A stretch of 64,000 nucleotides of DNA from Oscillospiraceae bacterium (GCA_021770845.1 JAETQF010000005.1:62001-126000), one strand, 5' to 3'. Shown: positions 40,594 through 50,234, counted from the stretch's first letter. The notes: generated from the sequence alone by a model not told the origin. A program made the numbers and translations.

Positions 40594-41845
40594 CCTCATT
40601 GTGATCGGCGGCGGGCCCGCCGGGCTGGCCGCGGCCTGCGCCGCCTGGGAGGGCGGACTGCGGAAAATTTTGATTGTGGAGCGGGACAGGGAGCTGGGCG
40701 GCATCCTGAACCAGTGCATCCACAACGGCTTCGGCCTGCACCACTTCAAGGAGGAGCTCACCGGCCCGGAGTACGCCGGACGGTTCGTGAAGCTGCTGGG
40801 CGAGACCGGCGTGGAGGTGCGGCTGGACACCATGGTGCTGGAGGTCACCGGCCACCGCCAGGTGCACATGGTGGGCAAGTCCACCGGCTACCGGGTGGAG
40901 GAGGCCAAGTCCATCGTCCTTGCCATGGGCTGCCGGGAGCGCACCCGGGGGGCCATCGCCATCCCCGGCACCCGCCCCGCCGGGGTGTTCACCGCCGGGG
41001 CCGCCCAGCGGTATGTGAACATGGAGGGCTGGATGCCCGGGAAACGGGTGGTGATTCTGGGCAGCGGCGACATCGGCCTCATCATGGCCCGGCGCATGAC
41101 CCTGGAGGGCGCCAAGGTGCTGGCCTGCGTGGAGGTGATGCCCTACTCCGGCGGGCTGAACCGGAACATCGTCCAGTGCCTCCACGACTACGACATCCCA
41201 TTGTACCTGTCCCACACCGTCACCGACATCAGGGGCCGCGACCGGGTGGAGCAGGTGGTGGTGTCTCAGGTGGACGCCAGCCGCAATCCCATCCCCGGCA
41301 CGGAGATGGTGTTCGACTGCGACACCCTGCTGCTGTCGGTGGGGCTCATCCCGGAGAACGAGCTCACCCGGCAGGCGGGCATCGAGATCGACCGCCGCAC
41401 CAACGGCGCGGTGGTGTACGAGAATATGGAGACCTCCCTGCCGGGGGTGTTCGCCTGCGGCAACGTGTGCCACGTCCACGACCTGGTGGACTTCGTGACG
41501 GCGGAGAGCCAGAAGGCCGGGGCCGCCGCGGCGGCCTACGTGCGGGGCGGCGGGGCCGCCGCCCCTGACCGGGTGCTGGAGGTCAAAAACGGGGACGGGG
41601 TGACCTACACCGTGCCCCAGCGCATCCGGCCCCATCGGGTGGACAAGCTGTGCGGGCTGTTCTTCCGGGTGAACCGGGTGTGCGGGGACAGCGAGATTCT
41701 GGTGAAGTCCGGGGATACCCAGATCGCCCGCTTCAAGCGGGAGCACCTGGCCCCCGGCGAGATGGAGCGCATCGACCTGCCCCGGGCCCTGCTGGACAGG
41801 GCGGAGGGGGAGCTCACCGTGTCCATCCGGGAGGTGGAGCAATGA
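40586..41845 (+). CDS. FAD/NAD(P)-dependent oxidoreductase of the glycerol operon
   Basis: A 419-residue two-dinucleotide-fold flavoprotein: FAD site LIVIGGGPAGLAAACAAWEGG, conserved GGILNQCIHNGFG segment, NAD site VVILGSGDIGLIMARRMTLEG and a third FAD contact VFACGNVCHVHDLVDFVTAE. In clostridial and Thermotoga glp operons the same protein sits between the GlpA-like dehydrogenase and DUF1667, presumably transferring electrons between the dehydrogenase and NAD or other acceptors. ATG 40586 is 8 bases from AAGGAGG. It overlaps the DUF1667 gene by 4 bases. Confidence 0.88.
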   Translation: MYDLIVIGGGPAGLAAACAAWEGGLRKILIVERDRELGGILNQCIHNGFGLHHFKEELTGPEYAGRFVKLLGETGVEVRLDTMVLEVTGHRQVHMVGKSTGYRVEEAKSIVLAMGCRERTRGAIAIPGTRPAGVFTAGAAQRYVNMEGWMPGKRVVILGSGDIGLIMARRMTLEGAKVLACVEVMPYSGGLNRNIVQCLHDYDIPLYLSHTVTDIRGRDRVEQVVVSQVDASRNPIPGTEMVFDCDTLLLSVGLIPENELTRQAGIEIDRRTNGAVVYENMETSLPGVFACGNVCHVHDLVDFVTAESQKAGAAAAAYVRGGGAAAPDRVLEVKNGDGVTYTVPQRIRPHRVDKLCGLFFRVNRVCGDSEILVKSGDTQIARFKREHLAPGEMERIDLPRALLDRAEGELTVSIREVEQ

Positions 41846-42195
41846 AGGAACTGATCTGCATCGTCTGCCCCAAGGGGTGCCACCTGAAGGTGGACGAGGA
41901 AAAGGGCTTTGCCGTCACCGGCAACGCTTGCCCTCGGGGGGCGGAGTATGGTAAACTGGAGCTGACGAACCCCACCAGGGTGGTGACCTCCACCGTGCGG
42001 TGCGAGGGCGGCGCCCACCCCCGGTGCCCGGTGAAAACCGACCGGGCCGTCCCCAAGGGGAAGATCGCCGACGTGATGCGGGCGCTTGATACTGTGTCCC
42101 TTACCGCCCCTGTCCGGGTGGGGCAGGTGGTGCTGGAGAACGTGTGCGGCACCGGGGTGGACGTGGTAGCGACCCGGGATTTGATTTGCCCGTAG
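41842..42195 (+). CDS. DUF1667 protein, probable iron-sulphur electron carrier
   Basis: A 117-residue protein with Cys motifs CIVCPKGC at the N-terminus, NACPRG at about 31, and Cys in RCEGGAHPRCPVK, the signature of DUF1667. It almost always accompanies the GlpA-like and FAD oxidoreductase genes and probably carries electrons from G3P oxidation via an iron-sulphur centre. It starts in the stop of the previous gene. A family D palindromic element lies between it and glpK. Confidence 0.88.
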   Translation: MKELICIVCPKGCHLKVDEEKGFAVTGNACPRGAEYGKLELTNPTRVVTSTVRCEGGAHPRCPVKTDRAVPKGKIADVMRALDTVSLTAPVRVGQVVLENVCGTGVDVVATRDLICP

Positions 42196-42276
42196 GGGAG
42201 GGGCTTGCCCCTCCCGTGGGTATGGTTTTCACCGCGTTCCATATGACGGCGGGCGGGGCAAGCCCCGCCCCTACAT
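42192..42276. repeat. family D palindromic element upstream of glpK
   Basis: Left arm GTAGGGGAGGGGCTTGCCCC, right arm GGGCGGGGCAAGCCCCGCCC then CTACA, about 85 bp, with internal palindromes GGGGCTTGCCCC and GGGGCAAGCCCC. Related to but different from family C. Confidence 0.75.
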
Positions 42277-42299
42277 AATCGAGTGGGAGGTATCGTGAA

Positions 42300-43787
42300 A
42301 TGTCCGGCAAATACATCCTCGCCCTGGATCAGGGCACCACCAGCTCCCGGGTGATCCTGTTCGACCGGGATCAGAACATTTTAGGGGTGAGCCAGAAGGA
42401 GTTTACCCAGTATTACCCCCACGAGGGCTGGGTGGAGCACGACGCCATGGAGATCTGGTCGTCCCAGTACGCCACCATGATGGAGGTGGTGGCCCAGTCC
42501 GGCGTGGCCCCGGAGGACATCGCCGGCATTGGCATCACCAACCAGCGGGAAACCACCATCCTGTGGGATAAGGAGACGGGCCGGCCCGTCTGCAACGCCA
42601 TCGTGTGGCAGTGCCGCCGGACGGCGCCCATTGTGGATCAGCTGCTGGCCGACGGTTTAGGGGATCACATCCGGGAGACCACCGGCCTGATCCCCGACGC
42701 CTATTTCTCCGCCACCAAGATCAAGTGGATCCTGGATCACGTGGAGGGGGCCCGGGAGAAGGCCCGGCGGGGGGAGATCCTGTTCGGCACCGTGGACAGC
42801 TGGCTGGTGTGGAAGCTCACCGGCGGGGCGGCCCACGTCACCGACGTGACCAACGCCTCCCGCACCATGTTGTTTGACATCCACAAGCTGGACTGGGACG
42901 AGACGCTGCTCAACGCCCTGGACATCCCCCGGGCCATGCTGCCCAAGGTCTGCTCCTCCAGCGAGATCTACGGCTACGCCGACATTCAGGGGGTGCGGGT
43001 GCCTATCGCGGGCATCGCCGGGGATCAGCAGGCGGCCCTGTTCGGCCAGACCTGCTTCCAGCCCGGGGACGCCAAGAATACCTACGGCACCGGCTGCTTC
43101 CTGCTGATGAACACCGGGGAGAAGCCCTGTGAGAGCAAAAACGGCCTGCTCACCACCATCGCCATCGGTCTCAATGGGAAGGTGCAGTACGCCCTGGAGG
43201 GCTCCGTGTTCGTGGGCGGGGCGGTGATCCAGTGGCTGCGGGACGAGCTGCGCTTCTTCACCGATTCCAGCGACGCGGAGTATTACGCCCAGAAGGTGCC
43301 GGACAACGGCGGGGTGTACCTGGTGCCCGCCTTTACCGGCTTAGGCGCGCCCTATTGGGATATGTACGCCCGGGGGACCATCGTGGGCCTCACCCGGGGC
43401 ACCAAGCGGGAGCACATCATCCGGGCCGCCCAGGAGTCCATCGCCTATCAGGTGGCGGATCTGGTGGGGGCCATGGAGGCGGACACCGGCCTGCCCCTCA
43501 GCGCCCTGAAGGCGGACGGCGGGGCCAGCCGGGATCGGTTCCTCATGCAGTTCCAGGCAGACATCGTGGGCCGGGAGGTGCGCCGGCCCGCCATCCGGGA
43601 GACCACCGCCCTGGGGGCGGCGTACTTAGCGGGGCTGGCCACCGGCGTGTGGAGCGGCACGGACGAGATCAAGCGCCTTTGGATGTGCGACAACAGCTTC
43701 CAGCCCGCCATGGCCCCGGAGGAGCGGGAGCGGCTGCTGTCCGGCTGGCACCGGGCGGTGGGCCGCAGCCGGGACTGGGCGCGGTAG
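42300..43787 (+). CDS. glpK: glycerol kinase
   Basis: GlpK phosphorylates glycerol to glycerol 3-phosphate. The 495-residue length is typical. Motifs: [16 protein letters not shown] (phosphate-1 loop), GHTG-type replaced by [48 protein letters not shown] and the C-terminal [20 protein letters not shown]. It ends the glp operon, so the cell would take glycerol through G3P to DHAP. No glpF facilitator gene is present in the window. The ATG follows GGGAGGTATC. Confidence 0.97.
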   Translation: MSGKYILALDQGTTSSRVILFDRDQNILGVSQKEFTQYYPHEGWVEHDAMEIWSSQYATMMEVVAQSGVAPEDIAGIGITNQRETTILWDKETGRPVCNAIVWQCRRTAPIVDQLLADGLGDHIRETTGLIPDAYFSATKIKWILDHVEGAREKARRGEILFGTVDSWLVWKLTGGAAHVTDVTNASRTMLFDIHKLDWDETLLNALDIPRAMLPKVCSSSEIYGYADIQGVRVPIAGIAGDQQAALFGQTCFQPGDAKNTYGTGCFLLMNTGEKPCESKNGLLTTIAIGLNGKVQYALEGSVFVGGAVIQWLRDELRFFTDSSDAEYYAQKVPDNGGVYLVPAFTGLGAPYWDMYARGTIVGLTRGTKREHIIRAAQESIAYQVADLVGAMEADTGLPLSALKADGGASRDRFLMQFQADIVGREVRRPAIRETTALGAAYLAGLATGVWSGTDEIKRLWMCDNSFQPAMAPEERERLLSGWHRAVGRSRDWAR

Positions 43788-43813
43788 TACTTTTTCTCGA
43801 GAGAAAAAGTACC
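43788..43813. repeat. 26-bp perfect palindrome after glpK
   Basis: GTACTTTTTCTCG and its exact reverse complement, related to the palindromes that end family A/B composites. It is followed by the unrelated terminator at 43913. Confidence 0.75.
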
Positions 43814-43912
43814 AAAAGGGTCTTAGACCCGCGAGCTTGAAACCGTTACCGCCGTGGGCAATCCAGGAGACGTTCTACGTCGGCAACGGTACGAGCCGGT
43901 CAAGACAAAAAG

Positions 43913-43939
43913 CAGCCCCCCGGCAAAGCCGGGGGGCTG
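43913..43939. terminator. bidirectional terminator between glpK and the chemoreceptor gene
   Basis: CAGCCCCCCGG, loop CAAA, GCCGGGGGGCTG. On the minus strand it is followed by CTTTTTG. Confidence 0.9.
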
Positions 43940-43955
43940 TCTGTTATGTTATCTG

Positions 43956-45632
43956 TTATCGGATACCGGCGGGGATGTGGCCGCCGTTCTTCAGGCGGAA
44001 CTTCTTCGTCTCGTCCTCCAGCAGGTGCACCTGCTCGAACAGCTCGGTGCTGACGGCGGCGGATTCCTCGCTGCTGGCGGAGTTGGTCTGCACCACGGAG
44101 GAGATCTGCCCGATGCCCTCGGACACCTGGGACAGGGACTCGGCCTCCTGGTGGACGGCGTCGGTGATGGAGTGGATGGCCTTGTCGGACTGCACCACCA
44201 GCTCCAGCGCCGCCTTCAGGGACTGGGACACCTCGCCCACGATCCGGCTGCCCCGTTCAGTGGACTGGACGGAGTTCTCAATGAGATCCTTGGTGGCCTT
44301 GGCCGCCTCGTCGGACTTGGAGGCCAGGTTGCGGACCTCGTCCGCCACCACGGCGAAGCCCTTGCCCGCCGAGCCGGCCCGGGCGGCCTCCACCGCCGCG
44401 TTCAGGGCCAGGATATTGGTTTGGAAGGCGATATCCTCAATGGTGGCGATGATCCGGCCGATCTGCTCGGAGGAGTCCGCGATGTCCGCCATGGCGGCCA
44501 CCATCTCCTCCATCTGCTTGCTGCTGAGGGTGACCTGCTCGCTGGTGAGCTTGGCGCTCTTTTGGGCGTTGGCGGCGGCCTCCACGTTGCGGCTGGCGCT
44601 CTTGGACAGGTCGTCCACCGTGGCGTACAGCTCCTGCACCGCGCTGGCCTGCTCCGTGGCCCCCTGGGCCAGGGCCTGGGCCCCGCTGGACAGCTGCTCG
44701 GCGTGGTTGGCCACCCGCTGCTCCGCCTGGACGATGCTGCCCATGGCGCCGGAGATGGACACGGTAAAGCGATCCAGCGCCTCCTCAATGGACTGGAAGT
44801 CGCCGATGTACCGGGCGGAGGTGGACACGTCGAAATTGCCCCGGGACAGCTCGGACATCACCCGGTCAATGTCCTCCACGTATTCCTTGACGCGGCCCAT
44901 GGACTCCTCCAGGGTCAGGGCCAGCTGGCCCAGCTCGTTTTTGGAGCGGTAGCCCAGATCCAGGTTGAGGTGGCCCTCCTGGAGGGGCTGAACCCGCTGG
45001 GTGATCTGCACCAGAGGCTTGATGACATACCGCAGCACATAGACCACCAGGCTGATCAGGGCCACCAGGGCCAGCACCAGGCAGATCACGGTGGAAAAGT
45101 GCATAAAGGCGATGGTGCTGTTCATCGTCTCCGTGCACTCGCTGCTCAGGGCGGTGCCCCGCTCCACCACCTTGTCCAGCAGGCCCACCAGGGTGGTGAG
45201 GTTGGCCTGGATCGTCTCCTGATAATACTGCTGGGCGGTGGTGCGGCTGTTGGAATACAGCCCCAGGGCGGTGCCCGCGGAGGCGTGGAGCTCCTTGTGG
45301 AGGGGCTCGATCTGGGTGCGCAGGGCCTCGATCTGGCTGTCCGGCAGGTTCAGATCGGAGTAGAGCCACTTGCCCAGCACGCAGCTGGTGTGATCCATGC
45401 TGCCGGTGAACTCGGTGCCGGAGTACAGGGCGTTGCTCAGGTTGGCTGACCACTTGTAGTGGGCGGTCTCCGCCTGCTGCACCTGGCTGAGCACATTGGC
45501 GGCCCGGACGCTTTCATCCTGGGTGGCCTCAATGCGGAGAATATTCATGGTAGTGATGCCGCTGAACAGGAAGATGGCCACGATGGCGCAGACGACGCGG
45601 ATGCTGACGGAGCGTTTGATACTGGTACCCAT
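43956..45632 (-). CDS. methyl-accepting chemotaxis protein with extracytoplasmic CZB-like domain
   Basis: A 558-residue chemoreceptor. TM1 ([20 protein letters not shown]), an extracytoplasmic domain whose HYKWSANL and [13 protein letters not shown] motifs match the chemoreceptor zinc-binding (CZB) fold, TM2 ([21 protein letters not shown]), a HAMP domain, and a cytoplasmic signalling domain whose hairpin tip is [22 protein letters not shown]. Methylation helices flank the tip. It would pass ligand state to CheW/CheA, not encoded here. ATG 45632 follows AGAAGGAGG; the track start at 45662 overlaps that site. Sensing of zinc, hypochlorite or redox is a possibility from the CZB family. Confidence 0.9.
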   Translation of the reverse strand: MGTSIKRSVSIRVVCAIVAIFLFSGITTMNILRIEATQDESVRAANVLSQVQQAETAHYKWSANLSNALYSGTEFTGSMDHTSCVLGKWLYSDLNLPDSQIEALRTQIEPLHKELHASAGTALGLYSNSRTTAQQYYQETIQANLTTLVGLLDKVVERGTALSSECTETMNSTIAFMHFSTVICLVLALVALISLVVYVLRYVIKPLVQITQRVQPLQEGHLNLDLGYRSKNELGQLALTLEESMGRVKEYVEDIDRVMSELSRGNFDVSTSARYIGDFQSIEEALDRFTVSISGAMGSIVQAEQRVANHAEQLSSGAQALAQGATEQASAVQELYATVDDLSKSASRNVEAAANAQKSAKLTSEQVTLSSKQMEEMVAAMADIADSSEQIGRIIATIEDIAFQTNILALNAAVEAARAGSAGKGFAVVADEVRNLASKSDEAAKATKDLIENSVQSTERGSRIVGEVSQSLKAALELVVQSDKAIHSITDAVHQEAESLSQVSEGIGQISSVVQTNSASSEESAAVSTELFEQVHLLEDETKKFRLKNGGHIPAGIR

Positions 45633-45739
45633 GGGATAGGTCCTCCTTCTCGCTTTTTTCAAGGGCTTCGGGGGAGCGGCGCAGGGCCTATCCCCCCGCC
45701 GCGGCAGGCGCGGCAGGCTGTTGGGCAGATTACATACTT

Positions 45740-45768
45740 ATTTTAGCACAGCGCCCAGGCGTATGCAA
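45740..45768 (-). promoter_or_regulatory. sigma-A promoter of the chemoreceptor gene
   Basis: Minus-strand TTGCAT, a 17-base spacer and TAAAAT. No sigma-D-type flagellar promoter was noticed. Confidence 0.75.
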
Positions 45769-45916
45769 GAATTTTGTGGAGGGGATCGTATTTTTTCCAG
45801 GACTCCCTGTTCCCGGCTTCCCCGCAACCTGGGGTTGACAAAAAAATAACCCGCGATTGGTGGCGGGCGGGGGCGTTTCATGGTATCATAGGGCCAAAAG
45901 AAAGGAGGCGGAGCCC

Positions 45917-47170
45917 ATGACGGTGGGACAGCGGATCGCGCAGAAGCGCAGGGAGCTGGGCCTGTCCCAGGAGGGGCTGGGGGAGAAGCTGGGGGTGTCC
46001 CGGCAGGCCATCTATAAATGGGAGTCGGACGCCGCCCTCCCGGAGATCGAGAAGCTGGTGAACCTGAGCCGGGAGTTTTCCGTGTCGGTGGACTGGCTTT
46101 TAGGCGAGGAGGACGGGGCTCCGGAGCGTCCCGAGCTGACGGCGGAGCAGCTGCGCATGGTGGAGGAGATCGTGGGGCGGTATCTGGACGCCCGGCCCGC
46201 CGCCGTCCCGCAGAAGGCGGAACCGGAGGAGGGCGGGGAATCGGAACACCCGGAGCCCGAAACGTCCAACCGCCGCCGGCGGTGGATTGCGGCGGCGCTG
46301 GTGCTCATCGGGGTGTTCGCCAGCCTGTTCATCCGGCTGGAGCAGATGCGGCAGGAGAACCAGGGCCTGCAAATGGCGATGGAAGGGATGCTCTCCGATG
46401 TGAACAGCGAGATCTACGCCATCACCCGCCGGGTGGAGGAGGTGCTCCAGAGCCAGAACGCCCTGACGGCGGAGCAGAGCGCCCAGGTGGTGGATCTGGA
46501 TTACAGGGCCAACACCGTCACCATCGAGGCAAGGGTGGTGCCCCGCACCTATGTGGAGGGCGTCACAGCGCAGTTCGCTGTGGTGAGCGGCGGGGAGACG
46601 GTCAACGTGACCGGGGAGCTGGAGGAGAACCACGCCTTCACCGCCCGGATCACCGCCCCCCTTACCGATCAGATCACGGTGTCCGCGGCCTTGCTCAACG
46701 GGGAACAGCGGCAGACCCAGGTGCTGGCGGAATTCACCGACCTGTATAACCGGAGCTTTTCCGGCGTCGCCCCCATGGGCGGAGTGTCCCGGGCCACCAA
46801 AGTCCCGTGGACTTCGGCGCTGCGGGTTCCCATACATCGGGTGGAGGTGTATACCTGGAACGGAGGGCTGGACGACGCCCCGGATCTGGCCAGCGTGCGG
46901 GTGGGCATATTCCAGGATCAGAAGCTGATGGCGTGGCTGACCGAGGAGGGGGAGGGGCCCAAGCCCACGGGAGAGCGCCGGTTCTTCCGGCTGGAGGAGG
47001 AGACGATCTGGATGGAGGCGGGCCACATCTACTGCATCGCTGCCGTGGTGGAGGACGAGGCGGGCCGGAAATGGGTGGAACCGGAAAACGACGTCTATAC
47101 CGTAACGGAGGACGGAATGAAGAAGCAGAGGGTGGAACTCAGCCGGGATCCGGCGGACTGGGAGTATTGA
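45917..47170 (+). CDS. XRE-type regulator with a membrane anchor and extracellular domain
   Basis: A 417-residue protein with an N-terminal DNA-binding helix-turn-helix ([58 protein letters not shown]). An acidic linker, one membrane segment ([20 protein letters not shown], about 122-141) and a coiled-coil stretch ([26 protein letters not shown]) follow, then an outer beta-rich domain with two Ig-like halves. Such one-component membrane-bound XRE proteins in Firmicutes sense extracellular conditions. ATG 45917 follows AAAGGAGGCGG. It stands alone between the chemoreceptor and pyrG. Signal and targets unknown. Confidence 0.8.
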   Translation: MTVGQRIAQKRRELGLSQEGLGEKLGVSRQAIYKWESDAALPEIEKLVNLSREFSVSVDWLLGEEDGAPERPELTAEQLRMVEEIVGRYLDARPAAVPQKAEPEEGGESEHPEPETSNRRRRWIAAALVLIGVFASLFIRLEQMRQENQGLQMAMEGMLSDVNSEIYAITRRVEEVLQSQNALTAEQSAQVVDLDYRANTVTIEARVVPRTYVEGVTAQFAVVSGGETVNVTGELEENHAFTARITAPLTDQITVSAALLNGEQRQTQVLAEFTDLYNRSFSGVAPMGGVSRATKVPWTSALRVPIHRVEVYTWNGGLDDAPDLASVRVGIFQDQKLMAWLTEEGEGPKPTGERRFFRLEEETIWMEAGHIYCIAAVVEDEAGRKWVEPENDVYTVTEDGMKKQRVELSRDPADWEY

Positions 47171-47181
47171 ACGAAGCGCAG

Positions 47182-47218
47182 GCGGGGCCGGGGAATTTTC
47201 CTCCGGCCCCGCATTTTT
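47182..47218 (+). terminator. terminator of the XRE-membrane regulator
   Basis: GCGGGGCCGG, loop GGAATTTTCCT, CCGGCCCCGC, then ATTTTT. Confidence 0.9.
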
Positions 47219-47232
47219 GTGCGCTTCTTCCC

Positions 47233-47261
47233 TTGACTGCCGCTTCCGGCGGGCGTAAAAT
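47233..47261 (+). promoter_or_regulatory. sigma-A promoter of pyrG
   Basis: TTGACT, a 17-base spacer and TAAAAT, with transcription from about 47268. A hairpin ATGGGG...CCCCAT (47313-47348) lies just before the Shine-Dalgarno sequence. Confidence 0.8.
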
Positions 47262-47361
47262 AAACCGTCTGAAATTGGATAAACGGGCAGGCCGGACAAG
47301 GGCGTCCGGGCAGATGGGGTTGAGGCAAGGGGGCCGCACCTGCCCCATGGGAGGAATTCTT

Positions 47362-48963
47362 ATGGCAACGGGCACGAAATTCATCTTTGTCACCGGCGGC
47401 GTGGTGTCCGGCCTGGGCAAGGGCATCACGGCGGCGTCCCTGGGGCGGCTGCTGAAGCAGCGGGGGCTGCGGGTGCGGGTGCAGAAGCTGGATCCCTACC
47501 TCAACGTGGATCCGGGCACCATGTCCCCCTACCAGCACGGGGAGGTGTTCGTCACCGACGACGGGGCGGAGACCGACCTGGATCTGGGCCACTATGAGCG
47601 GTTCATCGACGAAAATCTGACCTTCAACTCCTCCGTGTCCTCCGGCAAGGTGTACTGGAATGTGCTGAACCGGGAGCGGGCGGGGGACTACCTGGGGGGC
47701 ACGGTGCAGATCATCCCCCACATCACCGACGAGATCAAGCGGCACATCTACTCCCTGGAGGGGGAGGACGTGGACGTAGCCATCGTGGAGATCGGCGGCA
47801 CCGTGGGCGATATCGAGTCCCAGCCCTTCCTGGAGGCCATCCGGCAGGTGGCCGCCGAGCGGGGGCGGCAGAACGTGATGTTTATCCATGTCTCGCTGAT
47901 CGTGTCCATCCCCGGCTCCGGGGAGCTGAAGTCCAAGCCCACCCAGCACTCCGCCAAGGAGCTGCTGTCCCTGGGTATTCAGCCGGACGTGATCATGTGC
48001 CGCAGCGACGCTCCCATCCCCCGGGAGATTCTGGACAAGATCTCCCTGTTCTGCAACATCCCCCGGGATCACGCCATCCCCAACCTGACGGCGGAGCTGC
48101 TGTACGAGGTGCCGCTGATGCTGGAGCGGGAGGGGCTGGCCGACGTGGTGGTGCGGCGCTTAGGGCTGATCTGCCACGCGCCGGATCTCACCGAGTGGGC
48201 CACCATGGTGCACCGGGCCAAGCACCCCACGGGGAAGGTGACCATCGCGCTGGTGGGCAAATATGTGGCCCTCCACGACGCGTACCTGTCGGTGGCGGAG
48301 GCCCTCACCCACGGGGGGATTGAGAACGGCGTGTCGGTGGACGTCCGCTGGGTGAACTCGGAGGAGGTCACGGCGGACACGGCGGACAGGCTGCTGGCGG
48401 GGGCCCAGGGGATTCTGGTGCCCGGGGGCTTTGGGAACCGGGGGATTGATGGAAAAATTGAGGCCATCCGGTACGCCCGGGAGAAGAAAATCCCCTTCCT
48501 GGGCATCTGCCTGGGGATGCAGCTGGCGGTGGTGGAGTTCGCCCGGAACGTGTGCGGGCTGACGGGGGCCCACTCGTCGGAGCTGGATCCCCAGACGCCC
48601 TATCCGGTCATCGACCTGATGCCCGACCAGGTGGGGGTGACGGCCAAGGGGGGCACCATGCGGCTGGGCAGCTATCCCTGCCGGCTGAAGGAGGGCTCGC
48701 TGGCGGCGTCGGTGTACGGCGGGTCGGAGATCGGCGAGCGGCACCGCCACCGCTACGAGTTCAACAACAAGTACCGGGAGGCGCTGGAGGGGGCGGGGCT
48801 GTCGCTGTCCGGCCTGTCGCCCGACGGGCGGCTGGTGGAGCTCATCGAGCTGCCGGGGCACCCCTGGTTTGCGGCGTGCCAGTTCCACCCGGAGCTGAAG
48901 TCCCGGCCCAACCGGGCGCACCCGCTGTTCCGGGAGTTTATCCGGGCCGCGGCGGCGCGGTAG
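47362..48963 (+). CDS. pyrG: CTP synthase
   Basis: PyrG makes CTP from UTP, ATP and glutamine. The 533-residue protein has the synthase domain ([64 protein letters not shown]) and a class I glutamine amidotransferase domain with nucleophile Cys in GICLGMQ and catalytic His/Glu in CQFHPELKS. Length is typical (about 530-545). ATG 47362 follows GGGAGGAATTCTT; the ORF track's upstream extension runs back into the regulator gene. A family B repeat in reverse orientation follows the stop directly. Confidence 0.97.
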   Translation: MATGTKFIFVTGGVVSGLGKGITAASLGRLLKQRGLRVRVQKLDPYLNVDPGTMSPYQHGEVFVTDDGAETDLDLGHYERFIDENLTFNSSVSSGKVYWNVLNRERAGDYLGGTVQIIPHITDEIKRHIYSLEGEDVDVAIVEIGGTVGDIESQPFLEAIRQVAAERGRQNVMFIHVSLIVSIPGSGELKSKPTQHSAKELLSLGIQPDVIMCRSDAPIPREILDKISLFCNIPRDHAIPNLTAELLYEVPLMLEREGLADVVVRRLGLICHAPDLTEWATMVHRAKHPTGKVTIALVGKYVALHDAYLSVAEALTHGGIENGVSVDVRWVNSEEVTADTADRLLAGAQGILVPGGFGNRGIDGKIEAIRYAREKKIPFLGICLGMQLAVVEFARNVCGLTGAHSSELDPQTPYPVIDLMPDQVGVTAKGGTMRLGSYPCRLKEGSLAASVYGGSEIGERHRHRYEFNNKYREALEGAGLSLSGLSPDGRLVELIELPGHPWFAACQFHPELKSRPNRAHPLFREFIRAAAAR

Positions 48964-49122
48964 GGCAGGGTTGCGCCCTGCCGGGGGCGTTCCTTTCTGC
49001 TCGTGCAGAAAGGAACCGAAAGACACGCTTAGGGGGTGGCCACCGGTTCGACTCCGGGCCAAAGGACGGCCCTGCGCTCACAGGATGGCCGCCCCCTAAG
49101 AACCCCCTTTTACGGGGGCTGT
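48964..49122 (-). repeat. family B interspersed repeat, reverse copy
   Basis: The reverse complement of 5026-5180 over about 150 bases with only scattered differences, including AGCCCCCGTAAAAGGGGGTT, GGAGTCGAACCGGTGGCCAC and the GTTCCTTTCTGC hairpin. With the forward copy it forms a pair of inverted repeats 44 kb apart. Confidence 0.9.
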
Positions 49123-49299
49123 CAGATCGGTGGGTTGGGTGGTTACCCTTCCGGCGCGGAGGGGATACGGACGCGGGGGCCCCTGTCGCCGCTGCCGCTG
49201 AGGGTGCGGGTACTGAGAAGTAGGTGGGATCCACGTCAGATGCGCCTGGGTGTCGGGTGGTGCTTCACGCGGTGGGGATCGGGCGCACCCGCCCTGCTG
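49123..49299. other. gene-free stretch between the family B repeat and the XRE gene
   Basis: GC-rich, without a recognisable gene, promoter or terminator. It may hold diverged remnants of the repeat composites (e.g. GTCGGGTGGTGC and GGGCGCACCCGCCC). Confidence 0.5.
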
Positions 49300-49524
49300 C
49301 TATCCCGGTATCCTGGGATAGGGTTCCCGCACGTTGGTCAGGCCCAACAGATAATCCACGCTGGTATTGTAGAATTTGGCCAGGGCGATTAAAACATCCG
49401 GCGGGATGATCTGCCGGCCTAATTCATATTGACTGTAGGTCTGCTGGTAGCAGTTCAATGCCTCTGCCAGCTGTGCTTGCGTCAAATCGGAATCCTCCCG
49501 CAAATCTCGAATTCTACGGTACAT
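49300..49524 (-). CDS. small XRE-family DNA-binding protein
   Basis: A 74-residue protein that is almost entirely one helix-turn-helix domain: RRIRDLREDSDLTQAQLAEALNCYQQTYSQYELGRQIIPPDVLIALAKFYNTSVDYLLGLTN. Such proteins repress nearby promoters. ATG 49524 follows GAGGTGATCATC and is preferred over the track start at 49578. It is divergent from the RHH gene at 49616, with shared inverted repeats between them, which suggests mutual control. Its GC content is below the window average. It could be a phage or conjugative-element remnant. Confidence 0.85.
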   Translation of the reverse strand: MYRRIRDLREDSDLTQAQLAEALNCYQQTYSQYELGRQIIPPDVLIALAKFYNTSVDYLLGLTNVREPYPRIPG

Positions 49525-49555
49525 GATGATCACCTCAGCACCAGTATAAATACAA

Positions 49556-49595
49556 TCAATTCTTGTATTTACGTTCACAAGAATATCTTGTAAAA
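49556..49595. promoter_or_regulatory. candidate operators between the XRE and RHH genes
   Basis: Inverted repeat ATTCTTGT ... ACAAGAAT with a 10-base centre, overlapping CAAGAATATCTTG, then TAAAAT. They lie in the 90-base AT-rich divergent promoter region. Confidence 0.6.
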
Positions 49596-49615
49596 TGGGG
49601 TTGAGGTGATTGTTT

Positions 49616-49906
49616 ATGATAAGCGGCCCGAAGAAAACAATTTCTATAATCGTACCGTTGGATCTCTATGAGGAGCTGGACGCACTGGCAAAAGGCGCTT
49701 CCCATTCCCTGTCGGCCTACCTCCGGCAGGTGTTAAAGGCGCATCTGCACTATATCCAGCGGGTTTCCCCGCACCCCCCAGGCGCCAACCGAGGGAACCA
49801 CCCAGGGGTTGTCCCGCACACGGGCGGCAGCACCAATGGGGAGCCCACCAGTCCAGCCCCACGCGCCGATCACTCCCCCGCCCCTCAAAATCGACGGTGC
49901 CCTTAA
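49616..49906 (+). CDS. ribbon-helix-helix (CopG-like) protein with repeat-derived C-terminus
   Basis: The first about 45 residues (KKTISIIVPLDLYEELDALAKGASHSLSAYLRQVLKAHL) form a typical CopG/Arc ribbon-helix-helix domain, DNA-binding as a dimer. From about residue 50 the frame runs into a family A repeat and encodes PGANRGNHPGVVPHTGGSTN, a sequence generated by the repeat and also seen in spurious ORFs at other copies. The gene was therefore probably cut short or extended by the repeat. ATG 49616 follows TTGAGGTGAT. It may pair with the divergent XRE gene. Confidence 0.65.
   Translation: MISGPKKTISIIVPLDLYEELDALAKGASHSLSAYLRQVLKAHLHYIQRVSPHPPGANRGNHPGVVPHTGGSTNGEPTSPAPRADHSPAPQNRRCP
49768..49900 (+). 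repeat. family A interspersed repeat, copy 4
   Basis: AGGCGCCAACCGAGGGAACC, CACACGGGCGGCAGCACCAA, CAGTCCAG and GCGCCGATCACTCCC. It forms the 3' half of the RHH gene. Confidence 0.9.
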
Positions 49907-49923
49907 CCGCACCCCGAACGTCC

Positions 49924-50060
49924 GGCGCACCACTTAGGCGCCAACCGAGGGAACCGCCTGGGTGCCGTCCCCACATACGGGCGGCAGCACCAATGGGGGA
50001 GAAGCCAGTCCAGTCTTTGCGCGCCGGTCACTCTCCCGCTCCGCAAAATCGGCGTGCCCT
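49924..50060 (+). repeat. family A interspersed repeat, copy 5
   Basis: TAGGCGCCAACCGAGGGAAC, CATACGGGCGGCAGCACCAA, CAGTCCAG and GCGCCGGTCACTCTC, in tandem with copy 4 (about 155 bases apart). Confidence 0.9.
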
Positions 50061-50065
50061 TGACC

Positions 50066-50188
50066 TTAACGGGGGTTCTCAGGGGGAGGCCGTCCTGAGA
50101 GCGGGGGCCCGCCCTTGGGGCCCCCGCGAACCGGCGGCCACCCCCTGAGCGTTCTCTTTGGTTACTTTCTCTCACGTGAGAGAAAGGC
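50066..50188 (+). repeat. diverged family B repeat with terminal palindrome
   Basis: GGGGGTTCTCAGGGGGAGGC, GGCCACCCCCTGAGCG and the palindrome CTTTCTCTCA/CGTGAGAGAAAG. It follows family A copy 5 exactly as family B follows copy 2 near 5 kb. Confidence 0.75.
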
Positions 50189-50196
50189 AAAAAGCA

Positions 50197-50232
50197 GCAC
50201 CCCCGGTCAAACGACCGAGGGTGCGTTTTTTT
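50197..50232. terminator. terminator of the branched-chain aminotransferase gene
   Basis: GCACCCCCGGTC, loop AAAC, GACCGAGGGTGC, with GTTTTTTT on the plus strand and GCTTTTTG on the minus strand. Confidence 0.85.
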
Positions 50233-50234
50233 GC

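Noticed and set aside
45835-45889. TTGACA ... TATCAT as promoter of the XRE-membrane regulator
   Set aside because: The boxes are 43 bases apart, far from 17; one of them may belong to a promoter whose other half is weak.
46807-47361. 185-residue N-terminal extension of CTP synthase
   Set aside because: It lies out of frame over the XRE regulator and crosses a strong terminator; standard PyrG begins at 47362.
49040-49065. Possible tRNA (CACCGGTTCGACTCCGG)
   Set aside because: Only the T-arm resembles a tRNA; no acceptor, D or anticodon arms fit, and the copy at 5 kb shows it is part of family B.
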